A stretch of DNA of 64,000 nucleotides from an uncultured Desulfobacter sp. (GTDB lineage Bacteria; Desulfobacterota; Desulfobacteria; Desulfobacterales; Desulfobacteraceae): assembly GCF_963665355.1 (NCBI RefSeq), contig NZ_OY762229.1:2046001-2110000 (forward strand), given 5' to 3'. The notes beneath the pieces were generated by a model that did no database searches, had not been told where the DNA came from, and saw nothing but the letters and a program-made list of their open reading frames with translations. Each line of letters starts with the position of its first letter. Positions within the stretch are counted from its first letter, which is position 1. Both the position numbers and the translations under genes were made by a program. This document shows, in pieces, positions 1 through 7,734 of this stretch.

Positions 1-290
1 GTGGCCAAGATGTGCTGCTCGAAATCCTTTCTTTTTTTTAAGTCCTCTCCGCACAGGACAATATGGTTCAGTTCAAGGAAATGGTGCAGGCCAGTTTGCT
101 CCAGCATGCTTAAATCCTGGGCAAGCAGGGTGTTGACGTAACGGTAGCCGGCAAGCATGTTCTCCACAATCTCATCGCGCATGGGTTCCCGGCGCATATC
201 CAGAAAATCGTTAATCTGTTCGAAATTTTTTTGGACCGTCCTAAGATAGTATTCCACTGCCTCAAGATTAATCCTGAATTTAGCAGGCAT
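1..290 (-). CDS. Hypothetical protein, 3' end cut by window edge
   Basis: Reading the minus strand from an ATG at 290 gives an open frame of 96 codons that runs off the window edge, so only the N-terminal part is present. A GGTGG element lies just upstream of the ATG. The protein starts MPAKFRINLEAVEYYLRTVQ, is mostly helical and charged, and has a conserved-looking stretch LELNHIVLCGEDLKKR near residues 75-90. I do not recognise a named family. It is likely real because the frame stays open to the edge and reads as normal protein, whereas the competing minus-strand frame at 110-298 is rich in Trp/Cys/Arg and looks like a shadow. Function unknown. Confidence 0.6.
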   Translation of the reverse strand, partial: MPAKFRINLEAVEYYLRTVQKNFEQINDFLDMRREPMRDEIVENMLAGYRYVNTLLAQDLSMLEQTGLHHFLELNHIVLCGEDLKKRKDFEQHILA

Positions 291-442
291 TTTTCCACCG
301 TATTGTAATGGTCAACAGATACAAGCCGCCAGAACTGTATTTGTTCTGCCTGCCGTATGTACCATGGGTTAAGCGTACATTAGAGCAGGCCTTTAACTTT
401 TGTCAAGGCGCAGATTAAATTCTTAACAGCGCTTTCAGAACG

Positions 443-1858
443 CTAATAATAGGGGGCAAGCCCCGGGGAAAATTTTTCAAAATGAAAGATTTTTTCTTCC
501 AATTCGGGATTTAGACCGGGATGCGTCTGATTGGGGTGTGGCTCTTGGGGGAACAAAAAAAAATTTACAAACCAGGGAATTTGGGAACCGGCAATTTGAA
601 TGCCTTGGTGCTGGTTGTCCTTTTCAATGATGAGCTGCCTGTCTTTATTCAGATGAATCGGCCTGTGCGGGTAGCGCATTGTCGGGGCCGCGCGCAAGGC
701 TGTTGTATGGTATTTCACCGTCAGGGTCAAGCCTGAGAGATCTTGATCGTCGGGCCACAGACTCCGGGGAAGGGTGATGCCCTCTTCATCGACCTTCCAG
801 TCTGTTCCTTTTTTACCTTTTGTTTCAAGATATCTTGAGATGCTTGTGATGTGGTCTGATCCTCCTGAAAAGGTCATGGTCCGGATGAAGCCGGTGTCGG
901 TGATATCCTCCCAGCCATTTTTTATAAGACCTGCATTTCGTTTCCTTGCCGCAGCTTTCTGAAACTGCTGGCGATATGTGAACGCACAGTAGTTGATGGG
1001 CAGGTTAATGCCGTTCTCCAGGCTATGGAGGATAAGTTCCAGTGCTGCAAGTTCGGTTTCAAGCACGGCTACCCCCTGGCCATGTAAAAAGGTGTAGCCC
1101 CTTTTAATCAGTTTGGGCAGGTTGAATTGGGTGCACCTGATTTGGTGGAGGTTGAGGTGATTGACTCCCAGGTCTGCCAGTTTTTGAAGCAGGGGTTTTG
1201 TTCTTCCCAGATCCTCGGGTATTGCAGGAATTTCCACGGTTACAAGGGGGATGATTCCCACGGCTTTTTGCAGGTTGTCCAGGCAATAGTCTACGGCTGA
1301 TAGATCAAAACGGATTTCTTTAAGGCCTTTGTCCCGAAGAGTTTTTAACCGGTCTGTGGTAACAAGGGTGCCGTTGGTGTACATCCAAATATGGGAAAGA
1401 CAGGGGGCATTCTGGCCTAGCACATCTAAAAAACGGCTGATCCTGTCAAAAGTGATCATAGGTTCTCCGCCGCTGAACGCTACCCCTTTGATACCGAATG
1501 TTTTGACATAGTCTGCATAGTCTTCAGGCCGCTCAAATTCAATTGAACTTGTCATTGGAGGGACGTGGTCTTTTTGTGCTGATGGGCAGTAGAAACACTG
1601 GGCATTGCATATTCCGTTTATGAACAGACATGACCAGGTTCCTTGTCCGCAAAGTGTACAACCAGGAGAAATGGATCGGGTATATAGCTTGGTTTCTGAA
1701 AATAGCCGTCCCGCCTGTGGATAGGTGGAGATTTTATCAAGTAAATCCTGGCGCAGTGCTTCGGCAGCCCCGGCTGCCCGGGGCGATAGCCAGTGCATGG
1801 TGTGGTAAAAATCGGGAAATGTTTTGCGGGTTTGATGGATTTGGGCGGCCACGTCCAT
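443..1858 (-). CDS. Radical SAM protein of unknown substrate
   Basis: A 471-residue radical SAM enzyme. The CxxxCxxC motif that holds the SAM-cleaving 4Fe-4S cluster is at C84, C88 and C91 (CNAQCFYC), and the SAM-binding GGEP is at about 130-133. Three further cysteines just before the core (C67, C70, C77, in CTLCGQGTWSC) could hold a second metal or cluster; this is inference. The ATG at 1858 has AAAGGTGA six bases upstream. No neighbouring gene suggests a substrate: downstream lies an unrelated fragment, upstream a divergent sigma-54 activator about 530 bp away. Family membership is firm from the motifs. The reaction cannot be named from sequence. Confidence 0.9.
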   Translation of the reverse strand: MDVAAQIHQTRKTFPDFYHTMHWLSPRAAGAAEALRQDLLDKISTYPQAGRLFSETKLYTRSISPGCTLCGQGTWSCLFINGICNAQCFYCPSAQKDHVPPMTSSIEFERPEDYADYVKTFGIKGVAFSGGEPMITFDRISRFLDVLGQNAPCLSHIWMYTNGTLVTTDRLKTLRDKGLKEIRFDLSAVDYCLDNLQKAVGIIPLVTVEIPAIPEDLGRTKPLLQKLADLGVNHLNLHQIRCTQFNLPKLIKRGYTFLHGQGVAVLETELAALELILHSLENGINLPINYCAFTYRQQFQKAAARKRNAGLIKNGWEDITDTGFIRTMTFSGGSDHITSISRYLETKGKKGTDWKVDEEGITLPRSLWPDDQDLSGLTLTVKYHTTALRAAPTMRYPHRPIHLNKDRQLIIEKDNQHQGIQIAGSQIPWFVNFFLFPQEPHPNQTHPGLNPELEEKIFHFEKFSPGLAPYY

Positions 1859-2387
1859 AGGGTTTCACCTTTGCTGTACAGTTGAGTTAAGAGCATGGGA
1901 CGGCTTGCAGGATGGGTGCCAGGGGAACTGTATGTGATTGATTATGAAAGACGTCTTTGCAGATGGATGACTGCTCGTTTGAGATCTAACAGCCTTATTT
2001 TTCAATAAGTATTTTAATTAATATAAGTTAATTAAACAAGTTGACCTTTGGTAGCTTAAAAGTGAAAATAAGAAATGGTAATTCTTAATAATGAATATAT
2101 AAGAAATCCTTGTTCTTTCTTGTCCGAAAGATACTGGTGGCGTTAGGTGGTATTGAGAATGGTACTTATGGGCGTAAGGAGTTTGTGAAAAATTTATTTC
2201 TCAAAAGATTCCCGGGACTCGTCCTGTTATTATTAAGTGTTTTGATTGTGTGAGAGAAGAATAAGGAATTTATAAATGAGCTTGTTTTTATAATTTTGCT
2301 TTTGTAAAAAGGAATTTTGGCTTCTGGTTTTGTATGTCTCTATGGGCGTTTTCAAGGTAAAAAAATCCGTTATTAAGGTCAGGTGGT
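1859..2387. other. AT-rich divergent intergenic region
   Basis: This 529 bp gap separates the divergent radical SAM and sigma-54 activator genes. It is clearly richer in A and T than either gene. At 2014-2035 there is a perfect inverted repeat, TTAATTAA-6-TTAATTAA, and just before it CTTATT/AATAAG (about 1994-2009) can fold into a small hairpin. Either could be a regulator site, but no known consensus is matched. The only coding candidate is the 22-codon frame at 2185-2253, listed separately. Confidence 0.5.
2185..2253 (+). CDS. Possible 22-residue hydrophobic peptide
   Basis: A GTG at 2185 follows AAGGAG by three bases and opens a 22-codon frame: a basic start (MKNLFLKRFPG) followed by an unbroken hydrophobic run rich in Leu and Val. 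It would be a single-helix membrane peptide or a bare signal sequence. The Shine-Dalgarno spacing is shorter than usual and there is no homology evidence, so it may be chance. It lies 135 bp before the sigma-54 activator. Confidence 0.2.
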   Translation: MKNLFLKRFPGLVLLLLSVLIV

Positions 2388-3794
2388 GTGAAAAAACTTC
2401 ATTTTATTGTCCGGCAAGCATCACGTATTGGTGATCTGCATCGGCATTTGGCGTCGGTATATGATATTGGCAGCAGCAGTCGGCTGCCAACTGCCCTGGA
2501 GGCGTTACGCCACCGCCGACCGGAATTTGTGTTTCTGGATATTCAGATCCTTCAACAGGCTGCTTCGGAAAGCAGCTACAAAGCCGTTTTTCAGACTATA
2601 GGTCTTGTGTGTCCCAATGTAAGCATTATTGTTTTGGCCCCGTCTGAACTAATTGCCGAGGCTGTCAAGATTGTTCACGAAGGTGCCGAAACTTACCTGA
2701 CTTATCCTCTGGTGCCAGATGAGATCGGGCTTGTTGTGAGCAGTATCATTGAGCAGAATCGGGCAGAATCAGAGTTGAAGTATCTGCGGGAGCAGGTATG
2801 GCAGGAAAATGAGTTTGACCTGCTTTATTCCAAAAGTCCGGCTATGAAAGCCGTATTTGAAAAAATACGTGCTGTTGCCTCGACCAAGAGTACGGTGCTG
2901 CTGACCGGTGAAACAGGAACAGGCAAAGGATTCACGGCCCGGTTTATTCATAAGCTTTCTTTACGGAAGGATGAGCGGTTCATTGAGGTGCACTGTGGAG
3001 CCATTCCGGACACCCTGGTCGAGAGCGAAATGTTTGGTCATGAAAAAGGAGCCTTTACCGGGGCTGTCAGAAGAAAACTTGGTAAGTTTGAGATTGCCAA
3101 AAACGGCACCATTTTTCTGGATGAAATCGGAACAATCACGCCGCCGGCTCAGATCAAACTGCTCCAGGTCCTTCAGGACGGCACCTTTCACCGGGTGGGC
3201 GGAGAAGAGCAGATTCAGGCCGATGTGCGCATTATTGCAGCCACCAATGCGGATTTAAAACAGTTGTGTGATGAAAGGCTTTTCCGATCGGATCTGTTTT
3301 ATCGGCTCAATGTTTTTCCTGTGGCTCTTCCTTCTTTGAAGGAACGGAAAGAAGATATCCCCCAGTTGGCGGAAGCCTTTCTCGGAAGGCTTAACACCTT
3401 CCATTCAAAGGCCATTTCAGATGTCCATCCCCAGGTCCTTGAGGCATTTCTGGCCTATTCCTGGCCGGGAAATATCAGGGAACTGGAAAATGTATTGGAG
3501 CGGGCCTACATTTTAGAAAAAACAAGTGTGCTTCGTCCGGAAAATTTTCCAGCTGAGCTGTTTGCCCACAAAACTGAGGTTCTCCCGGGTGCTATTGATC
3601 TGGACCTGAGTCTGGCCCAGGTCAGAGCCCGGGAGGCGGCCAGAGTTGAACGTCGGTACCTGGATTTGATGCTGGCCAGATGCAGGGGGAAAATAAACGA
3701 TACAGCCCACGCCTCCGGTATTACTACCCGCCAGCTTCACAAATTGATGAAAAGGCACTCTCTGGTCAAGGAAGATTATAAAAACAACAGTTAG
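2388..3794 (+). CDS. Sigma-54-dependent activator with a degenerate receiver domain
   Basis: A 468-residue bacterial enhancer-binding protein. Residues 1-125 look like a receiver domain: FVFLDIQ places an aspartate (D51) where the phosphoacceptor sits, but the acidic pair expected near residues 8-9 is replaced by Val-Arg, so phosphorylation is doubtful. The AAA+ domain has Walker A GETGTGKG (174-181), the sigma-54 contact GAFTGA (221-226) and Walker B TIFLDE (241-246). A Fis-type helix-turn-helix closes the protein (about 440-462). It starts at GTG 2388. It should drive ATP-dependent open complex formation at sigma-54 promoters. No histidine kinase is adjacent and its targets are not evident here. 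Confidence 0.9.
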   Translation: MKKLHFIVRQASRIGDLHRHLASVYDIGSSSRLPTALEALRHRRPEFVFLDIQILQQAASESSYKAVFQTIGLVCPNVSIIVLAPSELIAEAVKIVHEGAETYLTYPLVPDEIGLVVSSIIEQNRAESELKYLREQVWQENEFDLLYSKSPAMKAVFEKIRAVASTKSTVLLTGETGTGKGFTARFIHKLSLRKDERFIEVHCGAIPDTLVESEMFGHEKGAFTGAVRRKLGKFEIAKNGTIFLDEIGTITPPAQIKLLQVLQDGTFHRVGGEEQIQADVRIIAATNADLKQLCDERLFRSDLFYRLNVFPVALPSLKERKEDIPQLAEAFLGRLNTFHSKAISDVHPQVLEAFLAYSWPGNIRELENVLERAYILEKTSVLRPENFPAELFAHKTEVLPGAIDLDLSLAQVRAREAARVERRYLDLMLARCRGKINDTAHASGITTRQLHKLMKRHSLVKEDYKNNS

Positions 3795-3875
3795 GTGATG
3801 TCAGGGCTTTTGGTTCGGGAAAACGGGAAAATCGTAGGTATTTAGTTGGGCCGGGCTGTTTCTGTCTGTTTAGAT

Positions 3876-3908
3876 TGGTCGGGGCGGAGAGATTCGAACT
3901 CCCGACAT
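3876..3908 (-). repeat. 33 bp duplicate of tRNA-Pro 3' end (island boundary)
   Basis: These 33 bases are identical to 8397-8429, which is the tRNA-Pro 3' end from the CCA through the T arm. Sequence identity stops abruptly on both sides. This is the usual footprint of an element that integrated into the 3' end of a tRNA gene, leaving a complete tRNA on one side and a partial copy on the other. The two copies start 4521 bp apart. Confidence 0.88.
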
Positions 3909-4013
3909 TTATGGTTCGCGTTCCACCGGAAGTTCATAGAAGTTTAGCGATTCAAGCAGCAGAATCAGGGGTAAGCATAAATAGGCTTGTCAGTTCTCGT
4001 CTTAGTCAATGAC

Positions 4014-4066
4014 GCGTATAACCGACGCCAGGCTTTATCGGCGTCCGGTTCATGCGCTGGTTCGCC
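4014..4066 (-). repeat. attC-like recombination site after the GNAT gene
   Basis: On the minus strand the site starts with GGCGAAC (4060-4066), six bases from the GNAT stop codon. A stem follows: the arm at 4040-4057 pairs with 4014-4029, leaving unpaired bases on one arm only. Such extrahelical bases are a hallmark of integron attC sites. GGCGAAC is the exact reverse complement of the GTTCGCC that opens the same cassette at 4616-4622. The outer R' core, below 4014, is degenerate and I could not place it. Confidence 0.6.
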
Positions 4067-4069
4067 GTT

Positions 4070-4591
4070 TTAACTATCTGCCAGTAACTCGAATCTTGTT
4101 CCCTTCATGTCTGCGGTGGAACCCGTAGCAGTGAAACCAACTTTTTCCAGCACTCGCACTGAGGCAGGATTCTCCCACTCTGTCTCTGCAATGATTCGAA
4201 CGACAGTCGGCTGCGCCATTGCCCATTTGACGATTCCACGTACCATTTCCGTGGCGAATCCCTGACACTGAAATTCAGACAAAACAGAATAGCCGAGTTG
4301 CACTGCGCCATTACACGGTGGCCCAAAGAACCCGCATCCACCGATCAAGATAGGCGGGAATTGTCCATCGGCCTGCGCCAAAGCATACCAGCTGAACCAG
4401 CCGACCTTTTCCGGTGCCGCTTCAATCCACTTCAGCAACAATGGTAATGCGTCAGTCAGTGATTCCGGGGGCCAGTTCTTTGGTACAGACGCCCCCAGCA
4501 GCCGTGCAAATTCGCATCCGTTGTTGACTTCTGCACGAGCCAATTCGGCTGTTGCAGGTATAAGCGTTAATTGGTTTGTTTCGATGATCAA
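4070..4591 (-). CDS. GNAT-family N-acetyltransferase (RimJ/RimL-like)
   Basis: A 173-residue GNAT-fold acetyltransferase of the RimJ/RimL type, which transfers acetyl from acetyl-CoA to an amine. The central part (IGGCGFFGPPCNGAVQLGYSV) gives the usual beta-strands; QGFATEMVRGIVKWA matches the acetyl-CoA-binding segment in place of a strict RxxGxG/A; the C-terminal ENPASVRVLEKVGF is the typical last helix. Translation starts at TTG 4591, preceded by AAGGAG seven bases upstream, which fixes the start. The substrate cannot be read from sequence; drug or protein acetylation are both possible. It is noticeably richer in GC than the two genes upstream, and it is bracketed by matching cassette core sites, pointing to independent acquisition. 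Confidence 0.85.
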   Translation of the reverse strand: MIIETNQLTLIPATAELARAEVNNGCEFARLLGASVPKNWPPESLTDALPLLLKWIEAAPEKVGWFSWYALAQADGQFPPILIGGCGFFGPPCNGAVQLGYSVLSEFQCQGFATEMVRGIVKWAMAQPTVVRIIAETEWENPASVRVLEKVGFTATGSTADMKGTRFELLADS

Positions 4592-4615
4592 CGTGCTTCT
4601 CCTTGGTATTCAATC

Positions 4616-4677
4616 GGCGAACGTGCTGTTGTGGGGCTCGCGGCTGTTTGCACGTCCCTACAAACTGGTGGTTAGAG
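4616..4677 (-). repeat. attC-like recombination site after the P-loop gene
   Basis: A 62-base site lies between the P-loop gene and the GNAT gene. On the minus strand it runs from CTCTAAC (R'', containing the stop codon of the P-loop gene, as is common in integron cassettes) to GTTCGCC (R', 4616-4622). ACGTGC and GCACGT inside can pair. CTCTAAC complements TTAGAG at the front of the same cassette (5160-5166), and GTTCGCC complements the R'' of the next cassette. The inner fold is less regular than in the other two sites. Confidence 0.55.
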
Positions 4678-5145
4678 ATACATTATCTTTTTTACAATAT
4701 TGTCAATATGTTGGGACCCATTGTTGTCAACAACAAGGTCCCAATTTAATGTGACTTTTGATGCGATTTCATTGTATTCTTTAACTTTGTCATCTGAGAC
4801 AGGAATATGATTTGAGTTGTTTCTTTCTTTTACTCTCTTATAACAAAGTGATAGATCTGTTTTAACTTGTATTATTTTTGTTTGATACTGATTTTGCAAT
4901 ATTGAGAGAAAATTTTTAAAATCATCACCGGCACCTATATTTTCAATCATGACCTTTTCATATTTGGTGAAAGATTGGTTAATTTCTTCAATGACCTTCT
5001 GCCAACCATTTTCATTTTCTTTTAAAGCTACCCATATTGGCTCAACTCTCAAAAAATAAATATCTGTACTCTTGTTCACATGGGTTCCTATAAAAGTTTT
5101 GCCACTCCCCTTGGGGCCTATGAGAAAGTATAGGGTCTTGCTCAT
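4672..5145 (-). CDS. Small P-loop NTPase, kinase-like
   Basis: A 157-residue protein with a clear Walker A, GPKGSGKT, at residues 10-17, in a beta-strand setting typical of small nucleoside/shikimate-kinase-like proteins or AAA_33 ATPases. The middle has VMIENIGAG, possibly the Walker B strand. The remainder (YKRVKERNNSNHIPVSDDKV) resembles the lid and NMP-binding region of small kinases. The substrate is unknown. Its stop codon is inside an attC-like core and its start is 20 bases from another, so it has the form of a single integron cassette. It is AT-rich with only a weak Shine-Dalgarno. Possible roles include nucleotide metabolism or defence accessory function; neither is shown. Confidence 0.75.
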   Translation of the reverse strand: MSKTLYFLIGPKGSGKTFIGTHVNKSTDIYFLRVEPIWVALKENENGWQKVIEEINQSFTKYEKVMIENIGAGDDFKNFLSILQNQYQTKIIQVKTDLSLCYKRVKERNNSNHIPVSDDKVKEYNEIASKVTLNWDLVVDNNGSQHIDNIVKKIMYL

Positions 5146-5159
5146 ATTTTTTATTTACT

Positions 5160-5247
5160 CTCTAATGTTGAGGTAACCTGCCGCGCCAACAGCCCTCGCG
5201 GAAAACGACTCCCGTTCACGCGGTCAGGTTGACCGACTCGTTAGCAC
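5160..5247 (-). repeat. attC-like recombination site after the ApeA-like gene
   Basis: The 88-base site runs on the minus strand from GTGCTAAC (5240-5247, R'') to TTAGAG (R', 5160-5165). Its stem pairs 5219-5234 with 5172-5185 and leaves two unpaired bases on the same arm, the pattern that sets strand choice in real attC sites. The base before TTAG is A, not the conserved G. GTGCTAAC is the exact reverse complement of the GTTAGCAC that opens the ApeA-like cassette (6668-6675). Confidence 0.65.
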
Positions 5248-5284
5248 AATACGTCATAATAGTTTCAATATTTACTCTTCCAAA

Positions 5285-6616
5285 TTACAATGGGCGATAT
5301 CTACGATAGTTGGATAAAATATTGTTATGGGAAATTTTTAGACTATCCAATAGCAACATAAACAACAATGCATTCAGCTGATTGATTAGCATTTGCATTT
5401 CTGAATGGTTGGCAACATGCCTTTTGCCTTCAATATCCAGGTGGCTTAACGCATTTCGAGTGTCCCGAACTATATCTAAAAATTTTTCTTTCTCAGGGAT
5501 AACTTCATTTACCAATTCTTTATTTACGTTTTGGAGTAATTCTTCAAATCTTTCTTTTAAAAATGGGTCTCTCTTTCTATTTCTGCCCTCTTTGTCGACA
5601 AAATCAACTTTTTTTAAATCTCCAAATACTCGATGGTAGGCTTCTCCCACTTGGGTAAGTGTTAAAAAACGATGTTCCAAATACATATCTTTGCTTTGAA
5701 GTGTGCTAAAAAAAGCACCTAAGAGATATTTGGCTTTGCCTTGAATATCAAACCAGGTCATAATTACTTCAGCAAAATTATTCCGAATATCATCGAAGCA
5801 AAATAACATTTCATGGAACTTGAGCTTTTCATTTTTTCTTTTACAAACAATATTCCTTGAATACATTTTTGTATAAACTTCTCTTTCTTTGGTGAATTCA
5901 ACAAGAGAAAGAGTGGAGATCCAGTTTGGCATTAAAGTCCCAAGTGTAATTAATTCTCTAATGGGATTTAAAATTAAGTTAAACCATAACTCAAGACTTA
6001 ATGCTTTATCTGTTTCAATTTCCAATGCGGTTTCAAAATAATGCTCTGTAATAATTTGGGATGAATCTATGTAGTGAGAGCCAAGTTCTCCAAATCCATA
6101 TTTAAATCGAAATTTAACGACAAAATCATTGATTTTAAGTTTTACAGGGTGATCTTCTGGTACAATATGCGTTTCTTTAAAGATATAACGATTGTCATTT
6201 GTTTTACTGACATCTAATTCAAATAAAGGGATATCAATCCAATCATTTAAATATGTAAAGCCAGCTATTATTTTTTTGATTTTTTTTGAAGGATCATGAT
6301 AGTTGTCTCTTCTTCCCATACGCGAACACCTAATATAAATCTGTTCAACTGAAATCTTTTGCGTTTTAAGCCCAGGAGAACAACTTGGGGTTTCGTTGAT
6401 AATGCAGTCCTGTAGAGATAGAAGCCTTCCATTAGTTGAGAATCCATAAATCAACTCATAACGATCACCATTTTGACTTTTTGAGTCAATCGGAGCAACT
6501 ATGTTTAGAAATGCTTCGCCTGTAAGCAATGAAATTTTCAAGTTGCCATAAACTTTAACATTTTCATATTCCGGCAACCAAAATTGACCTTCATATATTT
6601 TTGAGTTCAAGTTCAA
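5285..6616 (-). CDS. ApeA-like HEPN anti-phage protein (candidate)
   Basis: A 443-residue protein that I assign to the ApeA type. The N-terminal half is beta-rich and opens YEGQFWLPEYENVKVYGNL, matching my memory of the ApeA N-terminal domain pattern (W-x-P, then a G-x-L strand). The C-terminal half is helical and ends in a HEPN domain carrying RNALSH (R387 to H392), the RxxxxH ribonuclease motif. ApeA is a known single-gene abortive-infection defence protein thought to cleave RNA during phage infection. The start is TTG 6616 with a weak Shine-Dalgarno; alternatives downstream would cut the conserved start. The gene is AT-rich, unlike the surrounding chromosome, and sits in an attC-flanked cassette. 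The assignment is by eye and needs a profile search. Confidence 0.68.
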   Translation of the reverse strand: MNLNSKIYEGQFWLPEYENVKVYGNLKISLLTGEAFLNIVAPIDSKSQNGDRYELIYGFSTNGRLLSLQDCIINETPSCSPGLKTQKISVEQIYIRCSRMGRRDNYHDPSKKIKKIIAGFTYLNDWIDIPLFELDVSKTNDNRYIFKETHIVPEDHPVKLKINDFVVKFRFKYGFGELGSHYIDSSQIITEHYFETALEIETDKALSLELWFNLILNPIRELITLGTLMPNWISTLSLVEFTKEREVYTKMYSRNIVCKRKNEKLKFHEMLFCFDDIRNNFAEVIMTWFDIQGKAKYLLGAFFSTLQSKDMYLEHRFLTLTQVGEAYHRVFGDLKKVDFVDKEGRNRKRDPFLKERFEELLQNVNKELVNEVIPEKEKFLDIVRDTRNALSHLDIEGKRHVANHSEMQMLINQLNALLFMLLLDSLKISHNNILSNYRRYRPL

Positions 6617-6667
6617 TTTAATACTTACAAATATTCAATTGACAGCAAGGGAGCATACAGCAATTTG

Positions 6668-6799
6668 GTGCTAACCAGAAGCGTTTTATCAATAGTCCCG
6701 CCCATACAAAGGCCAAGACATTACGGTTTCCGAAAATTCTTCGTTATATCTAAACCGGTTGTACCAGCAAGCGGGATTATTGATAAAACGTTGTTGAAC
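6668..6799 (-). repeat. Long attC-like site upstream of the ApeA-like cassette
   Basis: A 132-base inverted-repeat structure. Arms at 6681-6701 and 6771-6790 pair over 20 bases with one mismatch. On the minus strand the outer ends read GTTCAAC (matches the R'' consensus RYYYAAC) and GTTAGCAC (R'-like). The length is closer to Vibrio-type attC sites than to the short ones downstream. The cassette it once belonged to is gone; the truncated transposase lies next to it instead. Confidence 0.55.
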
Positions 6800-6966
6800 A
6801 ATGCCGCTGGTCAGTGCCGGACATGAATTTTTCGACTATGGGATTTATATCGTTTGCAGATTGTCCGCACAAGGATAAATTGGAATAATTTTGATAGAAA
6901 CTGCCTGAATTTTGTTTCTTTACCTGGCGCATATTTCCTGTTTTCTAAATGAAGAACAGCGTGGGT

Positions 6967-7712
6967 TTAATATCCCGGATTTAAAGGCGCACTCCAAGGA
7001 TACGGCTTGATGCCGTTGTTGTTTTCCACAGATTGTATCAGACCAACGGGCCTTTTATGATGTATCCCAGACCACTTTTTTTGAGCTTGGAACGATATAA
7101 CCGGTATATACCGGCAGCAATTCGTATAGCGACTCGTTAGTCGCCCTTTGCCGTATTTTGGGCATGCTTTGATGTCAACTCCGGTCAGCCTGAGCATCAT
7201 CTCCTGGACAGATTCATCTGCAGGCCGGACTGGCGCTTTCTGATCATCACCCGTCAGTCGCCGGATCAGTTCTATATTCCGGGTTTTATGCCTGGGGGAT
7301 AAAAAACCAAAGTGCCGGATTTTTTTGAACCCTTTGGGAAGTACATGGAGCAGGAACTTTCTGATGAATTCCACAGCATCCATAATCATCTCTTTTGTGG
7401 TGTCGTTATGAGCACGATCCTTCCAGGTAAAAACAACTTTACCGTCTCTAAAGGATATGATCCGGTGGTTTGAAATGGCCACCCGGTGTGTGTATCTGCC
7501 CAGATATTCCAGTACGTTTTCCGGACCTGAGCATGGGGCTTTTGCGTATCCTGACCACTTCTTTTCCCGGATGGTTTTAATCAGTCCGGTGAACCCGGCA
7601 GTTGTGCCGAGTGTTGCTGTATTGCCTGGGAACTTGAGATCTCCGGCAGCGTATAATTGTTCAAACCCCTTGATGGGCGTTGATTTTTTTTCGATAAGTT
7701 CTGTTTCTGTAT
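6967..7712 (-). pseudogene. 5'-truncated IS91-type (Y2) transposase
   Basis: On the minus strand the open frame from about 7712 to the stop at 6967 reads as the C-terminal half of an IS91-family rolling-circle transposase: GFEQLYAAGDLKFPG, then SGPENVLEYLGRYTHRVAIS, then FIRKFLLHVLPKGFKKIRH and a cysteine-containing tail. The N-terminal half, with the zinc ribbon, HUH and catalytic tyrosine motifs, is missing; a stop codon lies just before 7712 and the sequence beyond is unrelated. A shorter ATG-initiated frame (171 residues) starts at 7482 in the same reading frame, but it is only the tail. The remnant cannot transpose by itself. Elements of this type can carry adjacent DNA by one-ended transposition. 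Confidence 0.85.
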
Positions 7713-7734
7713 TTTGTAAAAATTTTTACTTTCA

